Positions 10,576-15,079 of a stretch of DNA of 15,079 nucleotides are shown here, one piece after another. Below the pieces are notes generated by a model. That model saw only the letters and a program-made list of their open reading frames with translations, ran no database searches and was not told where the DNA came from. A program made the translations under genes and the position numbers. Origin of the DNA: Ectocarpus siliculosus. Lineage: Eukaryota; Sar; Phaeophyceae; Ectocarpales; Ectocarpaceae. Numbering within the stretch: position 1 is the first letter of the stretch; every line of letters begins with the position of its first letter. The DNA is taken from NCBI GenBank assembly GCA_000310025.1, contig FN649748.1, positions 3,131,892 to 3,146,970 on the forward strand. Direction: 5' to 3'.

Positions 10576-13500
10576 ACAAACGAACACCTCCCTACCCCCG
10601 CCGTCACCTGTCGCCATTTACCCCGGCCGCCGCCACCGCTGCCGCCACCAGAAGGCTCATACACGCGGCCACCGCCGTCCCCAGCGACAAGTCTTGCGCC
10701 ACGGCGAGCGAGGCGTCGACTTTCAGCGCCCGAGCCACGGAAACGTACTCCGACGCAGCTCCGCCGGACTGCGGCTGCGGAACCGGGAGTGGCTGGTCGA
10801 GAAGAACACTATTTTGGCAGGGATTCCGCGCAGAAAAAAAGAAGACACACGTGAAGTGTTAGTTTTTGAGGAGCCCGTTGGTAGGGGTTCGATGCAGAAA
10901 ACAAAAAAAAAGATACACGTGAAGTGTTAGTTTTTGAGGCGCCCGTTGGTAGGGGTTCCATGCCGAAAAAACAGCAAGTTTTCCTTTTTTGAGTCGCGCT
11001 TTGGTAGGGGTTCCATGCAGAAAAAAAACAGAAAAGAAACGGATGTATTCTTTCGAGGCACCCGTCCAAGGGGAGTCATTAACGGCAGGGTTGCGTAGGC
11101 TGGCGTTAAGAACTTGTCCGCTAAGGAGCTCGATGCTCGAACAAAGCTTGAGGAGGTTAAGGCTTGTGGGTGTGGAAAGCCGGAACGTCGGCGTGTCACT
11201 GAACGTTTCTGGGGTCAACATGGTGCGCGAGTTGGTCAGGCCTGTGAAGCACTGTACGGCCGAAGAAATAATTGATCCTTGAACACCTACTGCAGGCTGC
11301 TCGCTAAAGACGCTATTCAACAGGTACGCGCGCACGTACACAGGTTGGGGTGGGGGGGTGACACACTTTCGACAGCCCAACACTCAACCGTGCAAATAGC
11401 AGACAAGAGTTCTTCCCCTCATTTCCCAACAAGCAGAAAAACGATCACATCGCCATCACAGCACCACCAACAGCAGAGGATAGAACGCGCCCGCAGCCAA
11501 GAACCCAGGAGATAAAAGAAATTGAGCCTCAAAAACATCCAAAATTTTACTAAAATACTAAGAAATCCAAACCAAAAACATAATCCAAAATTGAAGAACG
11601 TGAGCACCCTTTGTGAGCGCAGTCAAGAAAACCACAAAAGCCTTATACAACGACCATTCGTAGCATCACCGACCGTAGGAACCAAGAACCCCCCAAGCCT
11701 CGGCCGAAACTGTTATATAGAGGTTCTTGAGTGTGCGGGCGCGTTCTGTAGCAGCAAAAAAAAAAAAAAAAAGCGGGGCCCTCGACCCACCGGGATGGAC
11801 TGCAAGCCACAGCAACGACAACGCCCCAGCGCTGTCCCATTCCACGGAACCCTCCAGTCCTGGCAGAGCCGGGAGTGTGAGCGTGACGAAGCCCAGCATG
11901 CGGGAGCCGGCCTGCTGTAGCGATCTTTCCTCGGACAGTCTTCCTTTTTGACCCGCTTGCCGTAGCCTAGGGCATGAAGCAGACAGACAAAGGAAAAACA
12001 GAAAGTGGCAAGCGGATTGTGGGAGTGGGGCGAGGAGGGGGTAACGAAATTAACCAGCGGTTGCTTGCCTCGAAGTCCTTTGGGCCAACGGCCGCGCGTC
12101 TCCCTTTCGACATAGACACCGAGACGGACGACTGCACCGCTTCCTAGCAGAGAGGCCGCCACCACTAATTGGTTTCCTTCACGAGCTGAAGCTATACTCT
12201 AATGGTATGTATCTCAGCACCGCTTTGCAAGTCCTGGCTCGTTTTCCTCAAGACGCGGCGGGGGGGGGGGGGGGGGGCACCGCAAAATGATCAGTCAACA
12301 TCGGGGGGCGTGAGAATTTCGGCAAGAGGTCGTACGCGGTAGATTTACCGCCGGTTCGATGGCCACTGCAGAGACAAACCTAGGGAGAACCACGTAGCCA
12401 GCAGGTGCCGCCAACCCTCCTATCAATCAACGTCTCCCTTCCAACACATTCATTTCTTCGAACAGGGAAAAATCTCGAATGGTTGTATGTACAATTTCTA
12501 AAACGTCCACACCCGAACGGCGGACGCGAGACTAGCGAATCTCCCCTATCCAGCTTCGCTTCGTGCGAGTCCAATCAGATGCGTTCCGTTGTTCTCCCCC
12601 ACGAAACAAACGATCTGTGACGGCACGTCCGTGCATTGCGAACCGTCCCACGTGTACCTAGAAAATAACGGCAGCGGAGGGGGGACAGATTCGGCACGAA
12701 TCCATCCCCTGCTTTCGGCCCCCCTAAAAAAACTACTGAGGAATGAGCAATGAACAACCTGTCGACCATTCCCAGTCTCCCCCCCAAAAAAAAGCGCGGC
12801 AAAGGGTCGACAGAGTTAACGAAAAGCAGAGAGAAAAGTCCGGTCGGAGTAACGAAAGACTGAGAGATATGTCGGGGACGGACTCTGTTCGGTGGCCACA
12901 TCTTCAAGCCGCGGCCTAGGTTGGGGGGTAACAAGAACCCATGCCGGTCGTGGGTCACGGGGATAACTTCTGTTTCCCCTCCCGCTGCTGCTACTGCTGC
13001 TGCTGCCGCCGCCCTAGGTTTTGTCGTTCGGCCATTTGAATCTTCCAAAGCCCGGCACCAAGATTTGGGTCGTGCCTCATATCAAGAAAGACGCTGTTCC
13101 CAGGACGAGGTAGACAGTTCTGGTGTACCCTAGATGTGAAAAGACTCGTAGCAGTGGACGTTTGCTGCTGCTGCTTGCTGCTGGTGCTGCTGGTGCTGCT
13201 GCCCTGGCCGCACCGGCTGGTCCTCCTACGGTATGTCTTCGCCCCCCCTTTGCGGTCGAATTTCGCCAAGGCGACGGTGGTCGCCTAGTCCATGTCCCTG
13301 ACACACCTGTCAATAGCTGGCTTGGGCTTGGTGGGAAGCGAGCTCAAAGTCCATGGAGATCGGGTGCTGTTCCCTGAAGGGGAAGCGGCGGAGGATCTGC
13401 CCGCCGCACAGCTCGCACAGCATACCGAGCTTAGCGAAGGGCAGATGCCCCACCGCTTCCCCTCCAGGGAACAACACCAAACATCCATGGACTTTGGGCT

Positions 13501-13653
13501 TGCTTCCCACCAAGTCCAAGCCGGCTATAGACAGGTGTGTGAGGGGCGTGGACTAGGTGACCACCGTCGCCGTGGCGACAATCGACAGAAAGGGGGTCCT
13601 GCAGATGGGCCGCGAGGACGTACCGTAGGAGGACCAGCCGATGGAGCCAGGAG

Positions 13654-13687
<34 letters not shown>

Positions 13688-15059
13688 GCGGCAGCAGCAG
13701 CGGGAGTTTGAAGAAGAAATGCCCCCCTGCGACCCACAAGACCTGCCCTCGGTCTTGCTCCCGCGCCCCGACCGCGGCTTGAAGATGTGGCCGCCGAATA
13801 GGGTCCGTCCCCGACATATCTCTCCGCTTTCGGATATTCTCTCCCGATATGTTGCGGAGAAAAACGAAGATTGCGTAGGTAGGCTGCTGGAAAAGGAGGC
13901 CGGACCTAAACAAACCCAACACTTTCTGTACGTACTCAAAAATGGAGACGATATTTGACAACAACTACTGGTGTACGCGGATGGATCGTTTCTGGATGTG
14001 AGGCAACGCGCAGAGATTGAGCACCGCATCATCAGAGCGGTGAGGCTCCCCTTTCGGTCGGGACGGGAGGTCTCATACCCAAACAAACCCAATGGCACTA
14101 CTGTCGAAAAGTGATCCACAACGCGGATGACAGCATGACAGAAAAAACAAACGAGCAAAAAATATTTACGGTAGAAAGAGGCGCACTCTCACTATCAATA
14201 CTCACGTGGGCAAGTACGCCTGCCCGAGGTGCTGTAGGACCTCCCGAGCTAGCCGCAGCACAGCTCCGGTAAACGCGTACGTGCCTACGCCGCCGCACGA
14301 CACACGACACGCGTAGGTGGATGAGTCGACCGGTCTTGATCGTCATGGTTTATCGATCGATGCACACAAATTTGATCGACTTCGTGGTTGTAACTACCGG
14401 GAGCATTCCGCTACTGTCCACGCAAGGCTCTAAACCTTCTTCGACGACGATCAAGTACACGCGACTGAAAAACATGACGGAAAAAGGTACATGTAATATG
14501 ACAACATGCGCTTTCGTGCGGATGCAAGGCTCTACACCTTCTCCGACTAAAGAATAATGTCCACGCGACTGCAAAACAAACAAAAATAAGGTACATTCAA
14601 TAGCAGAGCAAATGAGGTGCGTCCACGTCCTATAATCCAGCGGCCTAGCTCATAACCCAACAGATGCGTGTACAGTACCTGCCCAGATTTCAAACAAGAA
14701 GAGCAGAAATCAGGACCAGACCAAAAACAAACGATTATCTACGGAAATGATACCCTGGCAAGAATATTTCTCTACGCACAAACGCTTAAGCCCCGAATAT
14801 AAAATCGGGACCAGACATGAATAAACCAAACGACACATATCTACGGAACGATATGTACCCTGGCGAAGACTTCATCTATTCACAAACACTAAAGCCCCGA
14901 AAACAAACAAAATCAATCTTGCTGTCCTGTCCATCTCTCTCACCGTGAACCCCATCGATGTCCCTAGCCACCGTCCAACACGCCTCCAGAATCTCCACCC
15001 CCCGCCCCCCCCCGCCATCCGCCCCCCCCACCCCGACCGCGACCCCCCCCCCCCAAGGG
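481..15059 (-). CDS. Partial multi-exon gene, NUP188-like inner-ring scaffold nucleoporin (C-terminal half)
   Basis: Gene-level entry; the exons are listed separately. Sequence: about 16 minus-strand exons with GT-AG borders can be chained in one frame, giving roughly 950 codons. Known of the family: NUP188 and NUP192/205 are about 1700-2000-residue alpha-solenoids that scaffold the inner ring of the nuclear pore. Recognition is from memory of the family pattern: a helix with QPA followed by hydrophobics (exon 7354-8085), a helix with LW, then an FW motif about 20 residues on (exon 5931-6141), then LE-ILALE across the next junction, then NWSLAEAE and a VFVEV helix (exons 3041-3113 and 2363-2666). 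The protein is rich in Gly/Ala linkers. The start lies beyond the right edge and the stop was not found. NUP192/205 is the alternative. I chose some borders to keep phase, so phase agreement is partly built in. Confidence 0.6.
681..783. repeat. (CAA)n/(CAC)n compound microsatellite
   Basis: CAA runs, then CAC, then mixed CAA/CGA units. The tract sits in the intron between exons 818-876 and 481-562 and produces a long false plus-strand frame of Gln/Pro/Thr. Confidence 0.9.
818..876 (-). CDS. Very short exon, NUP188-like gene
   Basis: The exon is 59 bp, with acceptor TTGTCAG and donor AGAAG|GTATGA. It encodes VSMLHHQLHEVVQKALEPR, an amphipathic helix, and leaves AG. Despite its small size, both phases fit their neighbours: the previous exon ends at phase 0 and the next opens with a single G. 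Confidence 0.6.
877..1455 (-). other. Intron without recognisable content
   Basis: The intron lies between exons 1456-1565 and 818-876. I see no conserved peptide on either strand, only a mildly CA-rich plus strand. The open plus-strand frame across it carries over from the neighbouring microsatellite. Confidence 0.5.
1456..1565 (-). CDS. Exon, NUP188-like gene
   Basis: The exon is 110 bp, with acceptor ATCGCAG and donor GCGCTG|GTGAGA. It encodes DKRSFSMVKIAAHRLAGEKR, KGWAVVNVVAEMCEAL: a basic stretch followed by a hydrophobic helix. It is phase-matched on both sides. The surrounding 600-800 bp on either side show no comparable coding signal. Confidence 0.7.
1566..2362 (-). other. Intron without recognisable content
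   Basis: The intron lies between exons 2363-2666 and 1456-1565. Poly-T runs occur on the sense strand. A peptide LQTSLNFLTQAFCGALCHLY could be read near 1890-1970, but splicing it in breaks the good glycine phase junction of the flanking exons, so I treat it as intron. Confidence 0.5.
2363..2666 (-). CDS. Exon, NUP188-like gene, with long Gly/Ala/Pro-rich linker
   Basis: The exon is 304 bp: 101 codons plus one base, with donor CTTG|GTGAGT. It opens AVVMRAFRVFVEVCVLRRQ, which continues the AEAE of the previous exon as one helix. Then come about 75 residues of Gly, Ala, Pro and Ser from GGC/GCC/CCG repeats, and the end is VVEPDRSDFL. The linker is likely a disordered loop inserted in the fold. 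The spare G joins GA of the next exon (glycine). Confidence 0.7.
3041..3113 (-). CDS. Short exon, NUP188-like gene (NWSLAEAE motif)
   Basis: The exon is 73 bp, with acceptor TATCGCAG and donor GCCGAG|GTGCGT. It encodes GGRAAALRLACEAANRNWSL then AEAE. An 'N.NWSL.(D/E)A' motif near the C-terminus is something I associate with NUP188 proteins. Reading through the donor would stay open until a TGA near 2987, so the splice choice rests on the strong donor and on the fit of the next exon. Confidence 0.7.
3114..3860 (-). other. Intron with an AGCATC/CAG repeat
   Basis: The intron lies between exons 3861-3937 and 3041-3113. A degenerate AGCATC / AGTAGCATC / CAG tract covers about 3636-3697. The rest shows nothing beyond short homopolymers. 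Confidence 0.5.
3636..3697. repeat. AGCATC/CAG hexamer-trimer repeat
   Basis: AGCATC units interspersed with AGT, then five CAG units. Confidence 0.9.
3861..3937 (-). CDS. Short exon, NUP188-like gene
   Basis: The exon is 77 bp, with acceptor CCATCAG and donor GAGAG|GTGCGT. It encodes AKTAKKLASDLGISLDDTLA then VPTRE. It is phase 0 on entry and leaves AG, which pairs with the C opening the next exon to give serine. The match of phases on both sides is good support for such a small exon. Confidence 0.7.
3938..4747 (-). other. Intron with a short 21-bp direct repeat
   Basis: The intron lies between exons 4748-5008 and 3861-3937. CCCCCTTCGACTGCGGAAG is repeated as CCCCCTTCGACTACGGAA at about 4525-4562, and a GCACACGAGC motif occurs twice near 4360-4385. 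I see no coding signal. Confidence 0.5.
4748..5008 (-). CDS. Exon, NUP188-like gene (ILALE motif)
   Basis: The exon is 261 bp, exactly 87 codons, phase 0 at both ends, with acceptor GAAACAG and donor CGGCTT|GTGAGT. It encodes ILALEMHRGLRPLG, then a Gly/Asp-rich linker of about 30 residues, then RAAAKAVEGFIRTNIEEYFG and CWTSTYTLFSLDPRL. The last part is a regular helical segment continuing the solenoid. A plus-strand frame rich in Pro/Ser over the same bases is a shadow. Confidence 0.75.
5046..5160 (+). repeat. Dispersed repeat family, copy 1
   Basis: Shares a string of motifs with the sites at 7095-7188, 7217-7305 and 9098-9281: CCAATGAAAA, ACGTCAGTCTCAGTGCGG, AAAGGCCACGG and TGGGACCCCGT. 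It ends inside the intron about 38 nt from the acceptor of exon 4748-5008. Confidence 0.7.
5302..5350. repeat. (GA)n microsatellite
   Basis: About 24 GA units; it reads (CT)n on the sense strand of the gene, about 300 nt before the acceptor of exon 4748-5008. Confidence 0.95.
5597..5739. repeat. Two-copy ~71-bp tandem duplication
   Basis: Units 5597-5667 and 5668-5739 share TGCACC(C/T)TCTT, GGGGTAATCGA, AAAT/GAATTGGTCCA-type and ACGTCAC motifs. The copies are moderately diverged. Confidence 0.7.
5931..5982 (-). CDS. Exon (second part), NUP188-like gene
   Basis: The exon encodes QTARLCHTLRCHGIVLE and ends in a good donor, CTCGAG|GTGCGT, phase 0. The next exon begins ILALE, giving GIVLE-ILALE, as expected for this part of the family. 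The left part of the frame is certain by its fit to the next exon. The 5' border is not: GGGAG at 5983-5984 is a poor acceptor and was chosen because it restores phase. Confidence 0.55.
6059..6141 (-). CDS. Exon (first part, FW motif), NUP188-like gene
   Basis: The acceptor is ATGCAG, phase 0 with the preceding exon. The sequence encodes AVFALATSEEFWVLLTSVLI and then QDLSWDT. The pair 'LW...(about 20 residues)...FW' recalls the NUP188 family. The exon is drawn here to CACGAG|GTCTAG, assuming a 76-nt intron to 5983. If no intron exists, the exon is continuous from 6141 to 5931 but one base out of frame. Confidence 0.65.
6161..6185. repeat. GGTAC pentamer repeat
   Basis: Five units, one of them GGCAC, just upstream (sense strand) of exon 6059-6141. 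Confidence 0.9.
6212..6472. repeat. ~260-bp purine tract, (GA)n with GAAA/GACA interruptions
   Basis: Nearly pure purine on the plus strand, with internal repeats of an AAAGACAGACAGAGAGAG motif. On the transcript strand it is (CU)n, ending about 70 nt before the acceptor of exon 6059-6141. The long frames of Ser/Leu or Arg/Glu across it are artefacts. Confidence 0.95.
7095..7188 (-). repeat. Dispersed repeat family, copy 2
   Basis: Inverted relative to copy 1. Contains GGTCATGGCCTTTAGAAGC, CCGCACTGAGACTGACGT and TTTTCATTGGTCAGCGCGG. Confidence 0.75.
7217..7305 (-). repeat. Dispersed repeat family, copy 3
   Basis: In tandem with copy 2, about 30 bp apart. Contains GGGGTCCCAGGTCATGGCC, CAGCCGCACGAGACTGATG and TTATTGGTCAGC. 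Confidence 0.75.
7328..7353. repeat. (AC)n microsatellite abutting a splice donor
   Basis: On the sense strand it reads GTGTGTTTGTGTGTG and begins at the donor of exon 7354-8085. Confidence 0.9.
7354..8085 (-). CDS. Largest exon, NUP188-like gene (QPA helix and LW helix)
   Basis: The exon is 732 bp, exactly 244 codons, phase 0 at both ends. The acceptor is GACCAG and the donor GGGCAG|GTGTGT. Order of segments: VPSFALVAAALSSF helix; Ser/Pro linker; LPALANSTLASLVRSGFPF; an Ala/Gly low-complexity block coded by GCC/GGC repeats; DDAYHLRQALVAAMSS; ERRAAALGLLLSAV then KEQPALVVVLFWAQ; a Pro/Gly linker; LLSVLKALSVELADG; and ESLVMALELVLGLWHAEG at the end. The QPA-hydrophobic helix and the LW helix shortly before an FW motif in the next exon are my main reasons for preferring NUP188. 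The donor abuts a (GT)n tract in the intron. Confidence 0.75.
8086..8701 (-). other. Intron with a GGAGATCATT-type short tandem repeat
   Basis: The intron lies between exons 8702-8935 and 7354-8085. Seven or so degenerate 10-11 bp units (GGAGATCATT) lie at 8093-8160, ending beside the acceptor. The rest has no recognisable content. Confidence 0.6.
8702..8935 (-). CDS. Exon, NUP188-like gene
   Basis: The exon is 234 bp, exactly 78 codons. The acceptor CGCTAG follows a run of nine T on the sense strand, and the donor GCGAG|GTGTGTGAG is clear. It starts ESLVILERVLTENTYHSES, then a Gly/Ser linker (about residues 20-50), then AAALLLRSAEAGGFV and a GWPF segment. The helix-linker-helix layout suits a solenoid protein with loop insertions. 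A plus-strand open frame across this exon is its shadow. Confidence 0.75.
9098..9281 (+). repeat. Dispersed repeat family, copy 4 (split)
   Basis: Two fragments: CGTCAGTCTCGGTGCGGCTG at 9098-9120, and about 9200-9281 with ACATCAGTCTCAGG, AAAACGATTC and GGTGTGGGACCCTGT. The family order is preserved, but the copy is interrupted or partly duplicated. Confidence 0.55.
9374..9427. repeat. 27-bp tandem duplication
   Basis: GAATGCCAAGAGAACGGCG plus eight bases is repeated immediately (9374-9400, 9401-9427) with two differences. It is intronic. Confidence 0.9.
9479..9516. repeat. 9-bp minisatellite, CAGTGACAC
   Basis: About four units in an intron. Confidence 0.9.
9597..9634. repeat. (CAA)n microsatellite
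   Basis: Reads (TTG)n on the sense strand, about 110 nt downstream of the donor of exon 9745-9877. Confidence 0.95.
9745..9877 (-). CDS. Exon, NUP188-like gene
   Basis: The exon has an acceptor AAAATCAG and a donor GCACAG|GTGCAG. It encodes one linking base plus 44 codons, including GFPKSLLPVDYSKAFSALQD and SPLDMVTALAQ. The peptide is of ordinary mixed composition with no repeats, unlike the flanking introns. Its end is phase 0 and matches the next exon. Confidence 0.7.
9878..10493 (-). other. Intron part without coding signal; telomere-like CCTAA string
   Basis: Between exons 10608-10792 and 9745-9877. CCTAACCTAAGCTAACCTAA lies at about 10401-10420. No other structure was seen apart from A and G runs near 10090. 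Confidence 0.5.
10494..10578. repeat. (CAA)n/(CAG)n microsatellite
   Basis: About 28 triplets starting about 30 nt downstream of the donor of exon 10608-10792. Confidence 0.95.
10608..10792 (-). CDS. Exon, NUP188-like gene
   Basis: The exon encodes a proline-rich start (PLPVPQPQSGG), then YVSVARALKVDASLAVAQDL and an Ala-rich hydrophobic helix. The donor CGACAG|GTGACG leaves two bases (AG), and the next exon begins with C, giving a serine codon. A different donor (GGG|GTAAAT, 12 bases earlier) would break that phase. The exon could begin further upstream at 10808, adding VLLDQ, if the previous exon ended with two spare bases. Confidence 0.65.
10820..11070. repeat. Four-copy tandem repeat, ~55-68 bp units
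   Basis: Units begin with GGGGTTCCATGCAGAAAA-like sequence near 10820, 10884, 10952 and 11007. Units 1 and 2 also share ACACGTGAAGTGTTAGTTTT. The region separates two exons whose junction is unresolved. Confidence 0.85.
11114..11286 (-). CDS. Exon, NUP188-like gene (3' border uncertain)
   Basis: The exon encodes a serine/threonine-rich stretch, including SIISSAVQCFTGLTNSRTML and TPTSLNLLKLCSSIELLSGQ. Two acceptors three bases apart (TAG ending at 11287, CAG ending at 11290) both keep the phase of the preceding exon and differ by one residue. No strong donor follows: CAA|GTTCTT (end at 11114) and GCC|GTTAAT (end at 11084) are the only phase-0 choices I see. The frame stays open into the tandem repeat at 10820-11070, which is probably intron. 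Confidence 0.5.
11290..11790 (-). other. Intron with poly-A run
   Basis: Between exons 11791-11939 and 11114-11286. It contains a 16-17 A homopolymer near 11756-11772 (T on the sense strand) and A-rich sequence. No coding signal. Confidence 0.5.
11791..11939 (-). CDS. Exon, NUP188-like gene
   Basis: The 149 bp encode 49 full codons, including RMLGFVTLTLPALPGLEG and SAGALSLLWLAVHP. The donor CCCG|GTGGGT is good. The acceptor GGAAG at 11940-11941 was chosen because it supplies the one base needed by the upstream exon and keeps LSEERSLQQ in frame. Its pyrimidine tract is weak, and the alternative acceptor CTACAG a few codons downstream would break phase with exon 14206-14284. Confidence 0.65.
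12259..12279. repeat. Poly-G run (~19 G)
   Basis: A single long G homopolymer in the largest intron. Its length is likely unreliable. Confidence 0.8.
12862..13824. mobile_element. Imperfect ~1-kb inverted-repeat (foldback) element in the largest intron
   Basis: The left arm (12862-13402) and right arm (13439-13824) are diverged inverted copies around a loop of about 36 bp. Matching pairs: GAGAGATATGTCGGGGACGG against CCGTCCCCGACATATCTCTC at the outer ends; GGCTGGTCCTCCTACGGTA (13216) against TACCGTAGGAGGACCAGCC (13620); and, inside, CCATGGA and GGGAAGCG motifs. CTG/CAG triplet tracts occur at matching places. The left arm is longer by roughly 150 bp of extra sequence. The arms keep related frames read outward (GLKMWPPNRVRPRHIS in both). 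I recognise no transposase. Confidence 0.7.
13353..14113 (+). pseudogene. Degenerate reading frame of unknown family, extending from the foldback right arm
   Basis: One plus-strand frame runs from 13353 to a stop at 14111-14113, broken by only three internal stops (TAG near 13557, TAG near 13629, TGA near 13959). Segments include KSKPAIDRCVRGVD, a Gln run from (CAG)n, GLKMWPPNRVRPRHIS, DILSRYVAEKNEDCVGRLLE and VYADGSFLDVRQRAEIEHRI. The family is not recognised. The part up to 13824 is mirrored in the left arm. It may be a decayed transposon gene or chance openness in GC-rich DNA. Confidence 0.35.
14206..14284 (-). CDS. Exon, NUP188-like gene (GTYAFT helix)
   Basis: The exon is 79 bp, with acceptor GTAG and donor CCCAC|GTGAGT. 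It encodes TYAFTGAVLRLAREVLQHLG and a few more residues, an amphipathic alpha-solenoid-like helix. A 'Y..T.A.L.L' pattern of this sort is what I remember from the mid-region of large scaffold nucleoporins. It enters in phase with the exon on its right (G + GC) and leaves two bases (AC) for the next. Confidence 0.65.
14422..14600. repeat. Two-copy direct repeat
   Basis: GCAAGGCTCTAAACCTTCT (14422) and GCAAGGCTCTACACCTTCT (14524) each lead into CACGCGACTG(A/C)AAA and AAGGTACAT. They are separated by about 30 bp in the intron between the two rightmost exons. Confidence 0.8.
14708..14900. repeat. Two-copy ~95-bp tandem duplication
   Basis: Units 14708-14802 and 14803-14900 share (C/G)GGACCAGAC, TATCTACGGAA, TACCCTGGC and AAGCCCCGAA motifs. 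The second ends about 40 nt from the donor of the rightmost exon. Confidence 0.8.
14944..15059 (-). CDS. Exon 1 of the window (5' part uncertain), NUP188-like gene
   Basis: The 3' part is convincing: it encodes VEILEACWTVARDIDGVH and ends CACG|GTGAGAG, leaving one extra base. That base joins the GC of the next exon to make a glycine codon. The 5' part is a run of G-rich codons up to a possible TTTAG acceptor at 15060-15061. Homopolymers there make both the frame and the border unsafe, and the exon may start elsewhere or run off the window. Confidence 0.5.
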
Positions 15060-15079
15060 CTAAACCCGGGGCCCCCCCC

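Noticed and set aside
10407-10664. Poly-Cys and poly-Leu frames
   Set aside because: They are microsatellite translations of (CAA)n/(CAG)n; only 10608 onward is part of a supported exon.
12070-12165. Possible minus-strand exon encoding LVVAASLLGSGAVVRLGVYV
   Set aside because: No acceptor or donor fits the phases of exons 14206-14284 and 11791-11939, which join directly. A GC donor (GAG|GCAAGC) would be needed and still would not fit.

Overview
The window looks like nuclear DNA of an intron-rich eukaryote, most likely a brown alga (Ectocarpus-like stramenopile). The reasons are short coding exons separated by introns of roughly 0.4 to 2.3 kb, donors of the GTGAGT/GTGCGT type, and very abundant (GA)n, (CAA)n and (CAG)n microsatellites. 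There is no bacterial-style gene packing. The organism call is an inference from architecture, not from a marker gene.

Almost the whole window is one gene on the minus strand, entering at the right edge (about 15059) and read leftwards to at least position 481. I reconstruct about 16 exons by eye (about 950 codons). Their reading phases agree across nearly every junction. The translated order of motifs resembles the C-terminal half of NUP188, the large alpha-solenoid scaffold nucleoporin of the inner ring of the nuclear pore. These motifs are a 'KEQPALVVVLFWAQ' helix, an 'LGLWHAEG' helix, an 'ATSEEFW' motif, a 'GIVLE|ILALE' junction, and 'NRNWSLAEAE' followed by 'AFRVFVEVCVLRR'. NUP192/NUP205 is the related alternative. 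Neither the N-terminus nor a convincing stop codon is present.

Layout from right to left: 15059-14206, two exons beside a G-rich, possibly poor-quality edge; 14205-11940, the largest intron, holding an imperfect inverted-repeat (foldback) element at 12862-13824 with degenerate reading frames in both arms; 11939-8702, five exons (one junction, near 11.1-10.8 kb, unresolved, with a tandem repeat in it); 8085-7354, the largest exon; 6141-5931, an exon whose frame is broken unless a 76-nt intron or an error in an 11-C run is assumed; 5008-481, eight exons ending near the C-terminus.

Positions 1-325 carry, on the plus strand, what looks like the C-terminal tail of a non-LTR retrotransposon reverse transcriptase. 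The introns also hold a dispersed ~90-100 bp repeat family (four sites) and several tandem duplications. The sense strand of the gene is strongly pyrimidine-biased (T, CT and TTG tracts). I found no RNA genes, CRISPR arrays or bacterial regulatory signals.
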